Origin: Bacillota bacterium
Lineage (GTDB): Bacteria; Bacillota; Clostridia; Lachnospirales; CAG-274
DNA: 64,000 nt
NCBI GenBank assembly: GCA_017460805.1
Contig: JAFUAF010000064.1
Coordinates: forward strand, 28,050 to 92,049
Direction: 5' to 3'
Position 1 is the first letter of the stretch. Every line of letters begins with the position of its first letter. Under the pieces are notes generated by a model, which was not told the DNA's origin, did not search any database, and was given only the letters and a program-made list of their open reading frames with translations. Made by a program: the position numbers and the translations under genes. Below, piece by piece: positions 44,527 to 54,313 of this stretch.

Positions 44527-45501
44527 TTATTCCTTATCCAGCAATTCGCTGTAGAATTTTGAATAATCTTTTCTTTTATTTTTGGTAAACTCGATAGCGG
44601 AGGAGGGGTGCTGATTAAATCGTCCGGTGAGCAGATACTGGATATCATAGCCCCAAACTGCGCCCTGTTCGATAAGGCGCGGGATATTCTTCTCGATAAA
44701 GCGAAGAATATGCATTATCTTATACTTGGGATTTTGCAGGAAACCGATAAGCAGTTCCATAGGACAGTTGCCCGCGCCTCTGCCCATGCTTGAAACAGTG
44801 GCATCAAGGTAGCTGACACCGCGGGAGAGCGCTTCTATCGTGTTGGCAAAAGCAAGCTGCTGATTATTGTGTGCATGGATGCCGACAAGCTTGCCCGCAG
44901 GCTCGAGGTATTCGAGGTAGAGGTCGGCAAGTTCGCGCATTTTTTCGGGGTAGATACTGCCGTAGCTGTCCACAATGTACACCACATCAACATTGCTTTC
45001 GGCGATAAGTTCCATTGCCTGGCGCATATCGCTCTCGTTTGCGTTTGAAATAGCCATAATGTTGATAGTTGTTTCATAGCCCAGTTCGTGACAGTATTCC
45101 GCCATTTCGATAGCGGCGGGGATAGTATTGATATAGGTCGCAACACGCACCATGTCAATAACGCTTTCTTCCTTGGGAAGCAGGTCGCGCTTTAAATTTG
45201 TACGTCCAACATCCGCCATAACGCTTATTTTAAGGTCGGAGGGGTTGTCGCCTACAATAGCGCGTATATCCTGCTCGTCACAGAATTTCCACTTGCCGTA
45301 CTGCTCCTTGTCAAAAAGCTCGTAGTCGGCCTTGTAGCCAAACTCCATATAATCAACGCCCGCTGCGATATTAGCTATATAAAGATTTCTTACAAAATCA
45401 TCGTCAAATTCAAAATTGTTTACAAGTCCGCCGTCCCGTATGGTACAGTCCACAACTCTTACGTCATGTCTGACGGACATCAGGGTACCTTTTTTTCCCA
45501 T
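44527..45501 (-). CDS. DmpG-like aldolase-domain protein
   Basis: An HMGL-like TIM-barrel protein related to 4-hydroxy-2-oxovalerate aldolases. About 324 residues. Metal and substrate motifs are VVDCTIRDGGLVNN (about 17-30), the Lys/Glu segment YMEFGYKADY near 52, IVDSYGSIYPEKM near 172, and HAHNNQQLA near 205 (metal His pair). The C-terminal DmpG communication domain is reduced. Start MGKKG at 45501 is preferred because AAAGGA is correctly spaced. Substrate unknown. No partner dehydrogenase is adjacent. Confidence 0.8.
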   Translation of the reverse strand: MGKKGTLMSVRHDVRVVDCTIRDGGLVNNFEFDDDFVRNLYIANIAAGVDYMEFGYKADYELFDKEQYGKWKFCDEQDIRAIVGDNPSDLKISVMADVGRTNLKRDLLPKEESVIDMVRVATYINTIPAAIEMAEYCHELGYETTINIMAISNANESDMRQAMELIAESNVDVVYIVDSYGSIYPEKMRELADLYLEYLEPAGKLVGIHAHNNQQLAFANTIEALSRGVSYLDATVSSMGRGAGNCPMELLIGFLQNPKYKIMHILRFIEKNIPRLIEQGAVWGYDIQYLLTGRFNQHPSSAIEFTKNKRKDYSKFYSELLDKE

Positions 45502-45658
45502 TTTTAACATCCTTTCGTAAATAAGATCAAAAACGCTTTAGTGCTTTAAATCGTTAAATCAATAATAATACAATTTCGATTTTTTGTCAAGCATATTTTT
45601 TGTTTTTTATTATAAAACTTTTCCTATAATAATTCAATGTTTTTTTTGACAAAATCTG

Positions 45659-45687
45659 TTCACAAGAACTTTAAAATGTGTTATACT
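45659..45687 (+). promoter_or_regulatory. Promoter of sugar ABC operon
   Basis: TTCACA, 17-base spacer, TATACT, 61 bases before the start codon. A TTGACA nine bases further upstream has poor spacing. Confidence 0.6.
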
Positions 45688-45748
45688 GTAAACAGGAGCA
45701 GTTCATAACAAAAAAACGTGTAAACCTAAACAGGAAAAGAGTGGTTAT

Positions 45749-47041
45749 ATGAAGATGAAACGGGCGGGGTATTTTTTTAAAAGTTTTATCACCGCAATAG
45801 CGGTGCTTATGCTTGGCGGCTGCACAAATCTGCACAAGCCTTCGGTCTATTATCTGAATTACAAGGCGGAGCAGGATGAAGCGTGGCATCGGCTTGCCAA
45901 AGAATACACCGAAAGAACGGGGATACAAGTGGACATTGTGACAGCGGCATCGGGCAATTACGAGACCACACTTATGAGTGAAATGGGCAAAAGCAGCGCA
46001 CCGACAATGTTTCAGATACAAGGCAGCAATGATGTACAAAATTGGAAGGACTACTGCTATGACCTTTCAAAAACGGGCATTGAGGACGAACTTACAAGCG
46101 ATGTGTATGCACTGAAAAGCGAGGATAAGACCGTGGCGGTGGCTTTTACGCTTGAGACCTACGGCATTATAACAAACAAAACCCTGCTTGAAAAGGCGGG
46201 ATATTCCGCTGACGAGATAAACTCGTTTGACAAACTGCGTTCCGTCGCCGAAGATATTACAAAGTGCAAAGACGAGCTTGGCTTTTGTGCCTTTACTTCG
46301 GCGGGCATGGACGAAAGTTCCGCATGGCGTTACAAGATACATCTTGCCAATATGCCTATATATTTTGAATACAGGGATAAAGGCATAAACACATCGGATA
46401 AGATCGACGGCACATATCTGAATAATTTCCGCAGCATATACGATCTTTACATAAATAATGCCACCGTAAAAGGCAGTGAACTTGCGGCAAAAACAATGGA
46501 TGATGCAAGAAATGAATTTATCGGCAAAAAGGCTGTTTTTTATCAGAACGGCTCGTGGGAATACAACGCATTGACGGAAAGCGGGGCATTTTCCGATGAT
46601 GAACTTATGATGCTGCCGATATACTGCGGTACCGAAAATGAGGAAAACCAAGGGCTTTGCACGGGTACGGAAAACTATTGGTGCATAAATTCGACCGTAA
46701 TGCAGGAGGATATAGATGCGACCGTTGATTTTATCAAATGGTGTCAGACAGACCCCTATGCGGAAAAATTCATGGCGGAACAAATGGGCTTTGTGTGCCC
46801 GTTCAAAAATGCGGAAGAAAGCAAAAATGTTTTTATGAAGCAGGATGACGAAATGACCAAAAAAGGATATATACCCGTTGGGTGGGCATTTTCAACATCA
46901 CCGAGCTATGAATGGAACAATACTCTCGGCTCTGCTTTGACAAAATACGCCGCCTCGGGGGATGACGATTGCTGGAAAGATGTGGAGAAATGTTTCACAG
47001 CCAAATGGGCGGAGGAATATGAACTGCTGAAAGAGGGTTAG
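45749..47041 (+). CDS. ABC transporter sugar-binding lipoprotein
   Basis: Extracellular solute-binding protein family 1. The 430 residues have a lipoprotein signal with lipid-modified C25 (MLGGC), then the typical bilobed fold (LAKEYTERTGIQVDIVTA near 50, FIGKKAVFYQNGSWEYNAL near 255, CINSTVMQEDIDATVDFIKW). First gene of an SBP-permease-permease operon, with 3 bases to the next gene. Substrate is probably an oligosaccharide. Confidence 0.92.
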   Translation: MKMKRAGYFFKSFITAIAVLMLGGCTNLHKPSVYYLNYKAEQDEAWHRLAKEYTERTGIQVDIVTAASGNYETTLMSEMGKSSAPTMFQIQGSNDVQNWKDYCYDLSKTGIEDELTSDVYALKSEDKTVAVAFTLETYGIITNKTLLEKAGYSADEINSFDKLRSVAEDITKCKDELGFCAFTSAGMDESSAWRYKIHLANMPIYFEYRDKGINTSDKIDGTYLNNFRSIYDLYINNATVKGSELAAKTMDDARNEFIGKKAVFYQNGSWEYNALTESGAFSDDELMMLPIYCGTENEENQGLCTGTENYWCINSTVMQEDIDATVDFIKWCQTDPYAEKFMAEQMGFVCPFKNAEESKNVFMKQDDEMTKKGYIPVGWAFSTSPSYEWNNTLGSALTKYAASGDDDCWKDVEKCFTAKWAEEYELLKEG

Positions 47042-47044
47042 TAT

Positions 47045-47914
47045 ATGGCAACAAGAAATGAATTGATAAAAAAGCGGTATTTTGTGTTTTTTGTCCTGCC
47101 GCTGCTTGCGGCGTTTACCGTAGGATTTATTATCCCCTTTATCGAGGGCGTATGGCTGTCTTTTTGCAGATTTACGGTAATAGACAATGCAAGTTTTACG
47201 GGCATAAAAAATTATATCAGCGCTTTCGGCGACAAGGGTTTCAGAGCGGCGCTGTGGTTTACGGTAAAAACAGCGCTGGTAATGGTGCTGCTGATAAATA
47301 CCGCGGGCTTTGTATTTGCCGTTATTCTTACAAGGGAAATAAAGGGCACGGCCGTTTTCAGAACAGTCTTGTTCATGCCCAACCTTATAGGCGGCATTGT
47401 GCTGGGATATATATGGCAGATAATAATAAATTATGTGCTGTCGGTTGTGGGCGCACCGCTGCTTGCGCTGAACAGCACGGCGGGTTACTGGGGCATTATC
47501 ATACTTATGTGCTGGCAGCAGATAGGATATGTAATGATAATCTATATAGCGGCACTGCAGTCCATACCCGATGAGATGTCGGAGGCTGCGCAGATAGACG
47601 GAGCGACGTATTTGCAGACACTTTTTAAAATAAAACTGCCCATGCTTTTTTCGTCAATAATGATATGTGTTTTTATAACGCTTACAAACGCGTTTAAGCT
47701 CTTCGACCAGAATCTTGCCCTTACATCGGGCGAACCCGCACATGCAACGGAAATGCTGGCGCTTAATATCTATAATAATTTTTATGCACGCCCGGGTCTT
47801 ATGTGGCGCGGCATAGGTCAGGCAAAAGCGGTCATATTCTGTATTATTGTGGTCATGATCGCCTGTGCGCAGTTCAGACTTACAAAAGAAAAGGACGGTG
47901 AGTATAATGAGTAA
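47045..47914 (+). CDS. Sugar ABC transporter permease (MalF/UgpA type)
   Basis: A 289-residue inner-membrane permease with six hydrophobic segments. The EAA loop (PDEMSEAAQIDGATYLQTLF, about 178-197) contacts the ATPase. Overlaps the second permease by 8 bases. No ATP-binding gene lies in the operon, so a shared MsmX-like ATPase is likely used. Confidence 0.93.
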   Translation: MATRNELIKKRYFVFFVLPLLAAFTVGFIIPFIEGVWLSFCRFTVIDNASFTGIKNYISAFGDKGFRAALWFTVKTALVMVLLINTAGFVFAVILTREIKGTAVFRTVLFMPNLIGGIVLGYIWQIIINYVLSVVGAPLLALNSTAGYWGIIILMCWQQIGYVMIIYIAALQSIPDEMSEAAQIDGATYLQTLFKIKLPMLFSSIMICVFITLTNAFKLFDQNLALTSGEPAHATEMLALNIYNNFYARPGLMWRGIGQAKAVIFCIIVVMIACAQFRLTKEKDGEYNE

Positions 47915-48749
47915 AAAAGAAAAAAGCATCGATCTGTTTTTTACCGTTATTATGACCGCTGTTTCCGTTATATATGTGTACCCGATATTTGCCATATTTA
48001 TAAATTCGCTTAAAAAAGAAAGCGCCATAGGCACAAACACGGTTTTTAAAATGCCCGATACGCAGACTTTTGCGGGACTTGCCAATTATTCCGATGCGGT
48101 TTCCGCAAAGGGATTTATCCCCGCGTTTTTACTCAGTGTTTTTATAACCGTCACTTCGGTGGCGGCACTGCTTGTTTTCTGCTCGATGTGTGCATGGTAC
48201 ATAGTCAGGGTAAACAACAGGCTTACAAAGCTGATTTACGGCTTGTTTGTCTTTTCGATGATAGTGCCGTTTCAGCTTGTCATGTTTTCGCTTTCACAGA
48301 CTGCGGACAGACTTTTTCTTAATTCGCCGTGGACGATATGGCTTGTGTATCTTGGCTTTGGCGCGGGGCTTGCGGTGTTTATGTTTGCGGGTTTTATAAG
48401 ATCTGTACCCATTGATGTGGAAGAAGCGGCTGTAATTGACGGATGCAGCCCTATACAGACCTATTTTCTGGTGGTGTTCCCCATGCTTAAACCAACTCTT
48501 ATTTCCGTTGGTATTTTGCAGACAATGTGGATATGGAACGATTACCTTTTGCCGACACTTGTGCTTGATATCAAAAAGTATAAGACTGTCCCCATGCTTA
48601 TACAGTATTTCAGGGGCAGCTACGGCAGTGTACAGATGGGGCCGATGATGGCGTGCATAATGCTTACGGTTCTTCCTGCGGCTGTTTTTTACCTGGTGCT
48701 GCAAAAGTATATTGTAAAAGGCATTGCTGCGGGGGCGGTAAAAGGATGA
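47907..48749 (+). CDS. Sugar ABC transporter permease (MalG/UgpE type)
   Basis: A 280-residue partner permease with six hydrophobic segments and the EAA loop VPIDVEEAAVIDGCSPIQTY (about 167-186). ATG at 47907 is preferred over the upstream in-frame start because GGTGAG is well placed. Last gene of the importer operon. Confidence 0.93.
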   Translation: MSKKEKSIDLFFTVIMTAVSVIYVYPIFAIFINSLKKESAIGTNTVFKMPDTQTFAGLANYSDAVSAKGFIPAFLLSVFITVTSVAALLVFCSMCAWYIVRVNNRLTKLIYGLFVFSMIVPFQLVMFSLSQTADRLFLNSPWTIWLVYLGFGAGLAVFMFAGFIRSVPIDVEEAAVIDGCSPIQTYFLVVFPMLKPTLISVGILQTMWIWNDYLLPTLVLDIKKYKTVPMLIQYFRGSYGSVQMGPMMACIMLTVLPAAVFYLVLQKYIVKGIAAGAVKG

Positions 48750-48813
48750 TCGTTTTTTTTTAAGGTATCTGCCGTAACAATGGCAGGCAGGTAAGAGAAA
48801 GAAGGATTGGATA

Positions 48814-50226
48814 ATGATAACTTTTATTGTTTGTATTGTTTTATTGGTTCTTGGTTTTGTATTTTACGGCGGTATGGTTGAAAAAACATTTGACCCCGAT
48901 GACAGAAAAACACCCGCTATAGAAATAAATGACGGTGTTGACTGTGTGCCCATGAAAACATGGAAAGCATTTCTTGTGCAGCTGTTGAATATTGCGGGAA
49001 CAGGCCCTATCTTCGGTGCTTTGATGGGTGCCGTATTCGGCCCCGCTGCCTTTTTGTGGATAGTTTTCGGTTCTATACTCGGCGGTGCGGTGCATGACTA
49101 TATGTCGGGCATGATATCGGAAAGAAACGGCGGAAGGTCTATTGCGGAACTGTCGGGCATATATCTCGGCAACGGCACAAAATACATAATGCGTGTGTTC
49201 TCGGTCGTACTGCTGATACTGTGCGGCACAGTGTTTGTCACAAGCCCCGCTTCGCTGCTTTCAAGCCTTACTCCCGATGCGCTTAACACGGCATTCTGGA
49301 CTGTCGTGATACTTATTTACTATGTGCTTGCGACACTTCTGCCCATTGATAAAATAATCGGCAAACTGTACCCCGTTTTCGGTATAGTGCTTATTATAAT
49401 GGCGGTCGGCATAATCGGCGGCATCGGTTTTTCGGGCGAATATTCTCTGCCCGAATTACAGCTTGCAAACCTTAATCCCAAAGGACTTCCCATATGGCCT
49501 TATATGTTTGTTACAATAGCCTGCGGTGCCATATCGGGCTTCCATGCAACACAGTCGCCTATGGTCGCAAAGTGTATAACTACAGAAAAAGTCGGCAGAA
49601 AAGTGTTCTACGGTGCTATGATAGCCGAAAGCGTTATCGCCCTTGTATGGGTGGCTGCGGGTCTGTCATTCTATAAAACCACGGGCGGATTGAATGATGC
49701 CCTCGGCGAATTTGGTCAGTCGGGTGTTGTATACAATATCTCGACGGGTCTGCTCGGCAAAGTCGGCGGTGTACTTGCGGTAGTCGGTGTTGTTGTATGC
49801 CCCATAACATCGGGCGATACGGCGTTCCGCAGTGCAAGACTTATTCTTTCGGAATGGTCGGGTCTTGACCAGAAAAGCATGAAAAACCGCCTTATCATTA
49901 CTCTTCCGCTGCTTGCGGCAGGCGGTCTGCTTACACAGCTTGATTTTAATGTTTTATGGAGATATTTCTCGTGGAGCAACCAGACCCTTGCAATGATAGC
50001 TTTATGGGTCGCATCCTCATATCTTATAAAAAATGCAAAAAACAAATATTACTCGCTCATCACGGCGCTGCCCGCAAGCTTTATGTCGGCCGTCAGTGCA
50101 ACATACATAATAATGGCGGACGAGGGTCTGAAGCTTGGTGCAAATATCGGCTATCCCTGCGGTATCGTGTTTGCAGTCTGCTGCTTTGCATTTTATCTTT
50201 ATGTTTTAAACAAGAAAAATAAATAA
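48814..50226 (+). CDS. cstA: Carbon starvation protein CstA family transporter
   Basis: A 470-residue multi-pass membrane protein with about 12-14 hydrophobic segments. CstA signatures are NIAGTGPIFGALMGAVFGP (about 60-78), GGAVHDYMSGMISERNGGRS (about 90-109) and CPITSGDTAFRSARLIL near 330. Relatives import peptides or pyruvate. GAAGGATTGG ribosome site. The two-component regulators that often accompany such transporters are absent. Confidence 0.93.
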   Translation: MITFIVCIVLLVLGFVFYGGMVEKTFDPDDRKTPAIEINDGVDCVPMKTWKAFLVQLLNIAGTGPIFGALMGAVFGPAAFLWIVFGSILGGAVHDYMSGMISERNGGRSIAELSGIYLGNGTKYIMRVFSVVLLILCGTVFVTSPASLLSSLTPDALNTAFWTVVILIYYVLATLLPIDKIIGKLYPVFGIVLIIMAVGIIGGIGFSGEYSLPELQLANLNPKGLPIWPYMFVTIACGAISGFHATQSPMVAKCITTEKVGRKVFYGAMIAESVIALVWVAAGLSFYKTTGGLNDALGEFGQSGVVYNISTGLLGKVGGVLAVVGVVVCPITSGDTAFRSARLILSEWSGLDQKSMKNRLIITLPLLAAGGLLTQLDFNVLWRYFSWSNQTLAMIALWVASSYLIKNAKNKYYSLITALPASFMSAVSATYIIMADEGLKLGANIGYPCGIVFAVCCFAFYLYVLNKKNK

Positions 50227-50240
50227 AAAACGAATAAACT

Positions 50241-50358
50241 GCCTCCTTGTACCATAAAATTACATTAAGCGGGTCGGATAAGTGTGTTTCGGACATACCT
50301 GTTCGGTGCCGCTTGTGCCGTAAGACGCTTACGGTAAAAGCATGGTTAAACAAGGAGG
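50241..50358 (+). promoter_or_regulatory. Structured leader that can mask the ribosome site
   Basis: CCTCCTTGT (50242-50250) is complementary to ACAAGGAGG (50350-50358), the ribosome site of the next gene, and ACCAT (50251-50255) extends the helix with ATGGT (50342-50346) after a 3-base bulge. Inside are AAGCGG/CCGCTT with inner GTGTGT/ACATAC, and CCGTAA/TTACGG hairpins, giving a three-way-junction-like fold. No known riboswitch class was recognised. No promoter is evident directly upstream. Confidence 0.55.
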
Positions 50359-50364
50359 TATTTT

Positions 50365-51273
50365 ATGGAACCGTTGATCCCCGACTTAGAGACCGTTTAC
50401 GGCATACGGCCGCGAAGCATGATAAAAAGCAAGTATTTTTACATAATAAATTCAGACGGGCGGTTTTACAGATTTTATCCCATGACCGAGGGTGCGGAGC
50501 AGTGCGGAAGATTGGCGGAGCTGAACAGGGCGCTCTGCGGCGAAAAAATTTCGGTCTGCCCCATTGTAAAGACCTTGGACGGCGAGGATTTTTCCGTGCT
50601 TGACGAACAGTTTTTTATGCTGACAAGAGTACCCAAGGGACGCACGCCCGCCCTTGAAAACAGCGCGGATGTGCTTGCAATGGCGGGGCTTCTGGGGCGG
50701 TTTCACAGGGGTCTTAAAAAATTCCCTGTGCAGGCGGACAAGGAACTTTCCTGTGATTTTGACAAGGGCGTTCGTGCGCTCAAAAACGTAAAAAGCATTA
50801 TCAACCGCAAAAACAGGCAAAACGAGATAGACAAACTGTTTCTCGAAAACTATCCCGCCGTGCTTGCACTTGCCGAAAATGCCGCCGATACGTTAAAAGA
50901 CTGCGGTCTTTCGCAGACCTACGCCTACGGAACACCCAAGGAAGAAAATTTTGTGATATCTGCGGGCGGCATTACCCTCACCAACTGGAACAGCCTTAAA
51001 ACCGCACATTTTTTAGAGGACACCGCCTATTTTGTAAAACGCTGTTTTAAAAAGGTAAAACCGCCCGTGCTTGAAAAAGCGGTCATTCTTGCGGCTTACA
51101 CCAATGAAAACCCGCTTTCTGCGGCGGAGGAAAATGTGCTTGACTGCATTTTGTCCTATCCCGAAAAATATATCTCCGTCGCAAAGGAATATTACGGCAG
51201 ACACCGCCCCTTTGCGCCCGTCTATGTCAGGGAAAAGCTGAATAAGGAACTTGCGGCGCTCGGGCTGAAATAA
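50365..51273 (+). CDS. CotS-like spore coat kinase-fold protein
   Basis: A 302-residue protein resembling the CotS/YsxE branch of the aminoglycoside phosphotransferase fold: an N-terminal lobe with RSMIKSKYFYIINSDGRFYR and MLTRVPKGRTPAL, LLGRFHRGLKKFP near 113, and a degenerate catalytic region TYAYGTPKEENFVISAGGIT (about 188-207), with TPKEEN replacing the usual HGDxxxxN. It is probably a coat protein or pseudokinase. GGAGG ribosome site at 50354-50358 lies in the structured leader. Confidence 0.65.
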   Translation: MEPLIPDLETVYGIRPRSMIKSKYFYIINSDGRFYRFYPMTEGAEQCGRLAELNRALCGEKISVCPIVKTLDGEDFSVLDEQFFMLTRVPKGRTPALENSADVLAMAGLLGRFHRGLKKFPVQADKELSCDFDKGVRALKNVKSIINRKNRQNEIDKLFLENYPAVLALAENAADTLKDCGLSQTYAYGTPKEENFVISAGGITLTNWNSLKTAHFLEDTAYFVKRCFKKVKPPVLEKAVILAAYTNENPLSAAEENVLDCILSYPEKYISVAKEYYGRHRPFAPVYVREKLNKELAALGLK

Positions 51274-51333
51274 CATACAAAAATTTGATCCGGAATTTGT
51301 GTATAATTTTATAAAAAATTTACAAAAAGTTTA

Positions 51334-51362
51334 TTGTTCGCTTGCGTTTTATGGGTTATAAT
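51334..51362 (+). promoter_or_regulatory. Promoter of dockerin beta-helix protein
   Basis: TTGTTC, 17-base spacer, TATAAT, 52 bases before the start codon. Confidence 0.65.
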
Positions 51363-51414
51363 GTTAAATAGGAATATTTTATAGGATTTAAACCATAATA
51401 GGGAGGCGAAATAA

Positions 51415-54300
51415 ATGAAAAATTATGCAAAACGGCTTTTAAGCCTTGCGCTTTCGGTCGTTGTTTGTCTGACCTGTCTGCAAATAACGGCGGTAAATGC
51501 GGCGGCGGGGAGCTATGATATTACAATAACGGGACTTACCCTGCCGAGACCCGGGGCTGTGCCCAAGGGTGCGACGGGCTTTACAAGCAGCGCGAACTAC
51601 AGCCTTATCGGCTGGGATTGGGAAAGCAGCGATGGCGTATATTTCGGCAGCGACAGCTTCGGAAGTTTTTATACATCGGTAAATGAAGCTATGGGAGAAA
51701 GCGGGAACATCGAAACGTTTTCGACATTTACCGACACAAGAAAATACAGCTATACGGCTATGTATGTTCTGAAAGGCGTTTCGATAAATTCGGCAGCTGC
51801 CCTTACCATAAAGGACACAAGCGGCAATGTTGTTTATTCCAGAGAGAGCGAGGAGATAGTGTCGGTATCCATGTTTAAATCCATGGCGCCCGATCTTGCG
51901 CTGCCAAGCGGTGTCACAACAAGCGATTCTTTGCTGATGTTTACAACAAACAGCTTTTTGTGCAGCCCGACAAGTCATGACCATGACGAAAACGGCGGCT
52001 ATGTATGTGACGAAAAATATCACTACAAGTCTTGCTCGGTCTGCGGCAAAAAACTTTTGGACAGCAGCAGTCCGCATTATTGTTCGAAATACGAATCCCG
52101 TAACTGGACCGTGGTAAAAGAACCCACACAGACCGAAGCGGGACTTTGGGAGGTAAGGTGCCAATATTGTAATTATGCGGAGGACAGCGTTATCGTACCC
52201 GCAAAACAAGATCAGACCATAGTAAACGACTATGACGGACTGCGCACCGCACTTGCAAAGGGAGGTAAACAATGGATAACCATTGAGCCGCCTTATCTGA
52301 AATGGCTCATACAAAACACAAACGAAACAAATTATACTCTTTGTGTGGACGATCCGTCGGCAGACATCACGCTTGACCTTAACGGTGCGGGCATATCGAG
52401 GGAAACGCTGTATGACAGCTGCCTTTTTGATATAAAAGCGGGCAGCCTGCGCATAATACAGAAAAGTTTGCCCACAATGACAAACGGCACAAAAGATAAT
52501 CTGGGCTTTTTCTCGGGCGCTTCAAAAAGATGTATATTCAATGTTGAGGAAGCGGGTACGCTGCGCGTTGACAATATATGCGGTTACTGCCGCAGCGACG
52601 AGTATTTTAAGTGTTATCCCATGATAAGATCAAAGGGCAATGTCATTATCGACAGCGGTATATATGAAAATTACAGGTATTATACGACAGAGACCGCAAT
52701 GGATGAAAATCAGGCGGAATATGCGCCTGTCCGCATCATCGGCGGCAAGCTGACCGTAAACGGCGGATCGTTTGATTCAAGGGGCGTTGGCATAGCGGCT
52801 GTGACCGATTATGCGTACTCTAAGCCCAAAAACATAGTTATAAATGACGGTTATATTTACGGCGCAATGAACGGTATGTATCTGGACGAATATACAACGG
52901 CGCAGATAAACGGCGGCAGTTTTGAAAGGATCGACAGGGAAACCTATTCCGCTGTGGCTGTCAGGGCGAACAGCTGCGATCTGACGATAAACGACGGCTC
53001 TTTTTACGGCACGGATAACGCACTTAAAGCAAGGTCGATGAAGAACTTAACGATAAATTACGGCTATTTCAGGACGAAAAGTGAGTATTCGGAGAAAAAA
53101 TACAGCGCGCTTCTGCTGTCTAATTCAACTTCAAATGTAGTGATAAAGAAAGGCGAATTTGCGGGCGTCCACGGCATAACCTATATGCTTGACATTTCGA
53201 CCTCGCCCTCATACTTTAATTTCAAACTGTCAAGTATTCTTGCTCCGAACTGTACGGCTTACGACAAAGCTTCGGGTGCGGTGGATACAAGTACCGCCGC
53301 TTCATCTTTCGGCACGGAATATCTTGTGATAAAATCAAGCCCGACTGTTCTGAAATACGGAACATACACCATAAACGACATTAAAATTCCGTTCCCGGGC
53401 GATGAGGTGACAAAGACGGCAGCGGCGGGTGATGACAAGTACACCGTTGAGCTGACACCGATGCTTGCGGTAAGCGAGGCGAACCACGGTGTTGAGTACA
53501 ACAGACGCTACTACAATTTTGACGAGGGCGACAGCTATTATTATACCGCAAGGCTTATCCCCGCGGCGGGCTATAAATTTGACGAGACAAGCTATTCGGG
53601 CTCGACTTTCAGATGTAACAGCAAAGACAGCGACGGAAATACCGTAGAGGGTACTTACATAGTGCTTGAAAAACATATCGAGGGCAATGATATAGTGGCT
53701 ATGCTCTATCCGTATTTTGATGACAGTCTGCATATTTACGGCAATAGACAGGGATTTTATCGTATGTTCGACTATCCGCACGGCAACGGCGGCTGGTATC
53801 CGTTCCATACGGTAAGACAGCCGAGCATAGCCCCGTATTGGAATACGGCGGCGGGGAAACCGAGCATTACCGTCAAAAACTACTATGAGCCGATGGACAA
53901 TACCGTCGGACTGAAAATGAAAGAGTGGGGCTCGCCAGGCTTTGAATACCGCCTGACCAAAAACGGCAAGTCCACAAACTGGACGGAATTTGCCCCGATA
54001 AACGGCGGCAACGGCGATTTTGGCAGTCTTGATACAAACACCGACTACATAGTCGAGATAAGAAATAAAAATACGCAGTACATCTATAAAAAAGTGACCG
54101 TGCATACATCATCCGTACTGGGCGATGTGAACGAAAACGGCATTATCGACAAAGAGGATGCAAAACTTGCGCTTTCCTATCTGTCGTATAAACAGCCCGA
54201 ACTTACAAGGTCGCAGATAGTGGCGGCACAGTTTGCCGACGGCAGCAGCTCGTTTGATATTCTTGATGTAACGACTATTCTTAAAAATGCCGAAAAATAG
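51415..54300 (+). CDS. Large secreted beta-helix-like protein with dockerin
   Basis: A 961-residue secreted protein with no firm enzyme family. Signal peptide 1-30; a beta domain (about 32-170); a Cys/His-rich segment (about 195-260: CDEKYHYKSCSVCGKKLL, then CQYCNYAED) that could bind metal; then a repetitive region (about 290-620) of INGGSF/INDGSF/INYGYF turns typical of a right-handed beta-helix; an Ig-like or CBM region (about 660-885); and a C-terminal type I dockerin (GDVNENGIIDKEDAKLALSY, then SSFDILDVTTILKN). It could be a polysaccharide lyase or an adhesin. Confidence 0.8.
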   Translation: MKNYAKRLLSLALSVVVCLTCLQITAVNAAAGSYDITITGLTLPRPGAVPKGATGFTSSANYSLIGWDWESSDGVYFGSDSFGSFYTSVNEAMGESGNIETFSTFTDTRKYSYTAMYVLKGVSINSAAALTIKDTSGNVVYSRESEEIVSVSMFKSMAPDLALPSGVTTSDSLLMFTTNSFLCSPTSHDHDENGGYVCDEKYHYKSCSVCGKKLLDSSSPHYCSKYESRNWTVVKEPTQTEAGLWEVRCQYCNYAEDSVIVPAKQDQTIVNDYDGLRTALAKGGKQWITIEPPYLKWLIQNTNETNYTLCVDDPSADITLDLNGAGISRETLYDSCLFDIKAGSLRIIQKSLPTMTNGTKDNLGFFSGASKRCIFNVEEAGTLRVDNICGYCRSDEYFKCYPMIRSKGNVIIDSGIYENYRYYTTETAMDENQAEYAPVRIIGGKLTVNGGSFDSRGVGIAAVTDYAYSKPKNIVINDGYIYGAMNGMYLDEYTTAQINGGSFERIDRETYSAVAVRANSCDLTINDGSFYGTDNALKARSMKNLTINYGYFRTKSEYSEKKYSALLLSNSTSNVVIKKGEFAGVHGITYMLDISTSPSYFNFKLSSILAPNCTAYDKASGAVDTSTAASSFGTEYLVIKSSPTVLKYGTYTINDIKIPFPGDEVTKTAAAGDDKYTVELTPMLAVSEANHGVEYNRRYYNFDEGDSYYYTARLIPAAGYKFDETSYSGSTFRCNSKDSDGNTVEGTYIVLEKHIEGNDIVAMLYPYFDDSLHIYGNRQGFYRMFDYPHGNGGWYPFHTVRQPSIAPYWNTAAGKPSITVKNYYEPMDNTVGLKMKEWGSPGFEYRLTKNGKSTNWTEFAPINGGNGDFGSLDTNTDYIVEIRNKNTQYIYKKVTVHTSSVLGDVNENGIIDKEDAKLALSYLSYKQPELTRSQIVAAQFADGSSSFDILDVTTILKNAEK

Positions 54301-54313
54301 AATTTACGGTTTT

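Noticed and set aside
50241..50358. Assignment of the leader to a known riboswitch such as THF, c-di-GMP or preQ1
   Set aside because: Conserved core sequences of those classes are not present; only the ribosome-site-masking fold is supported.
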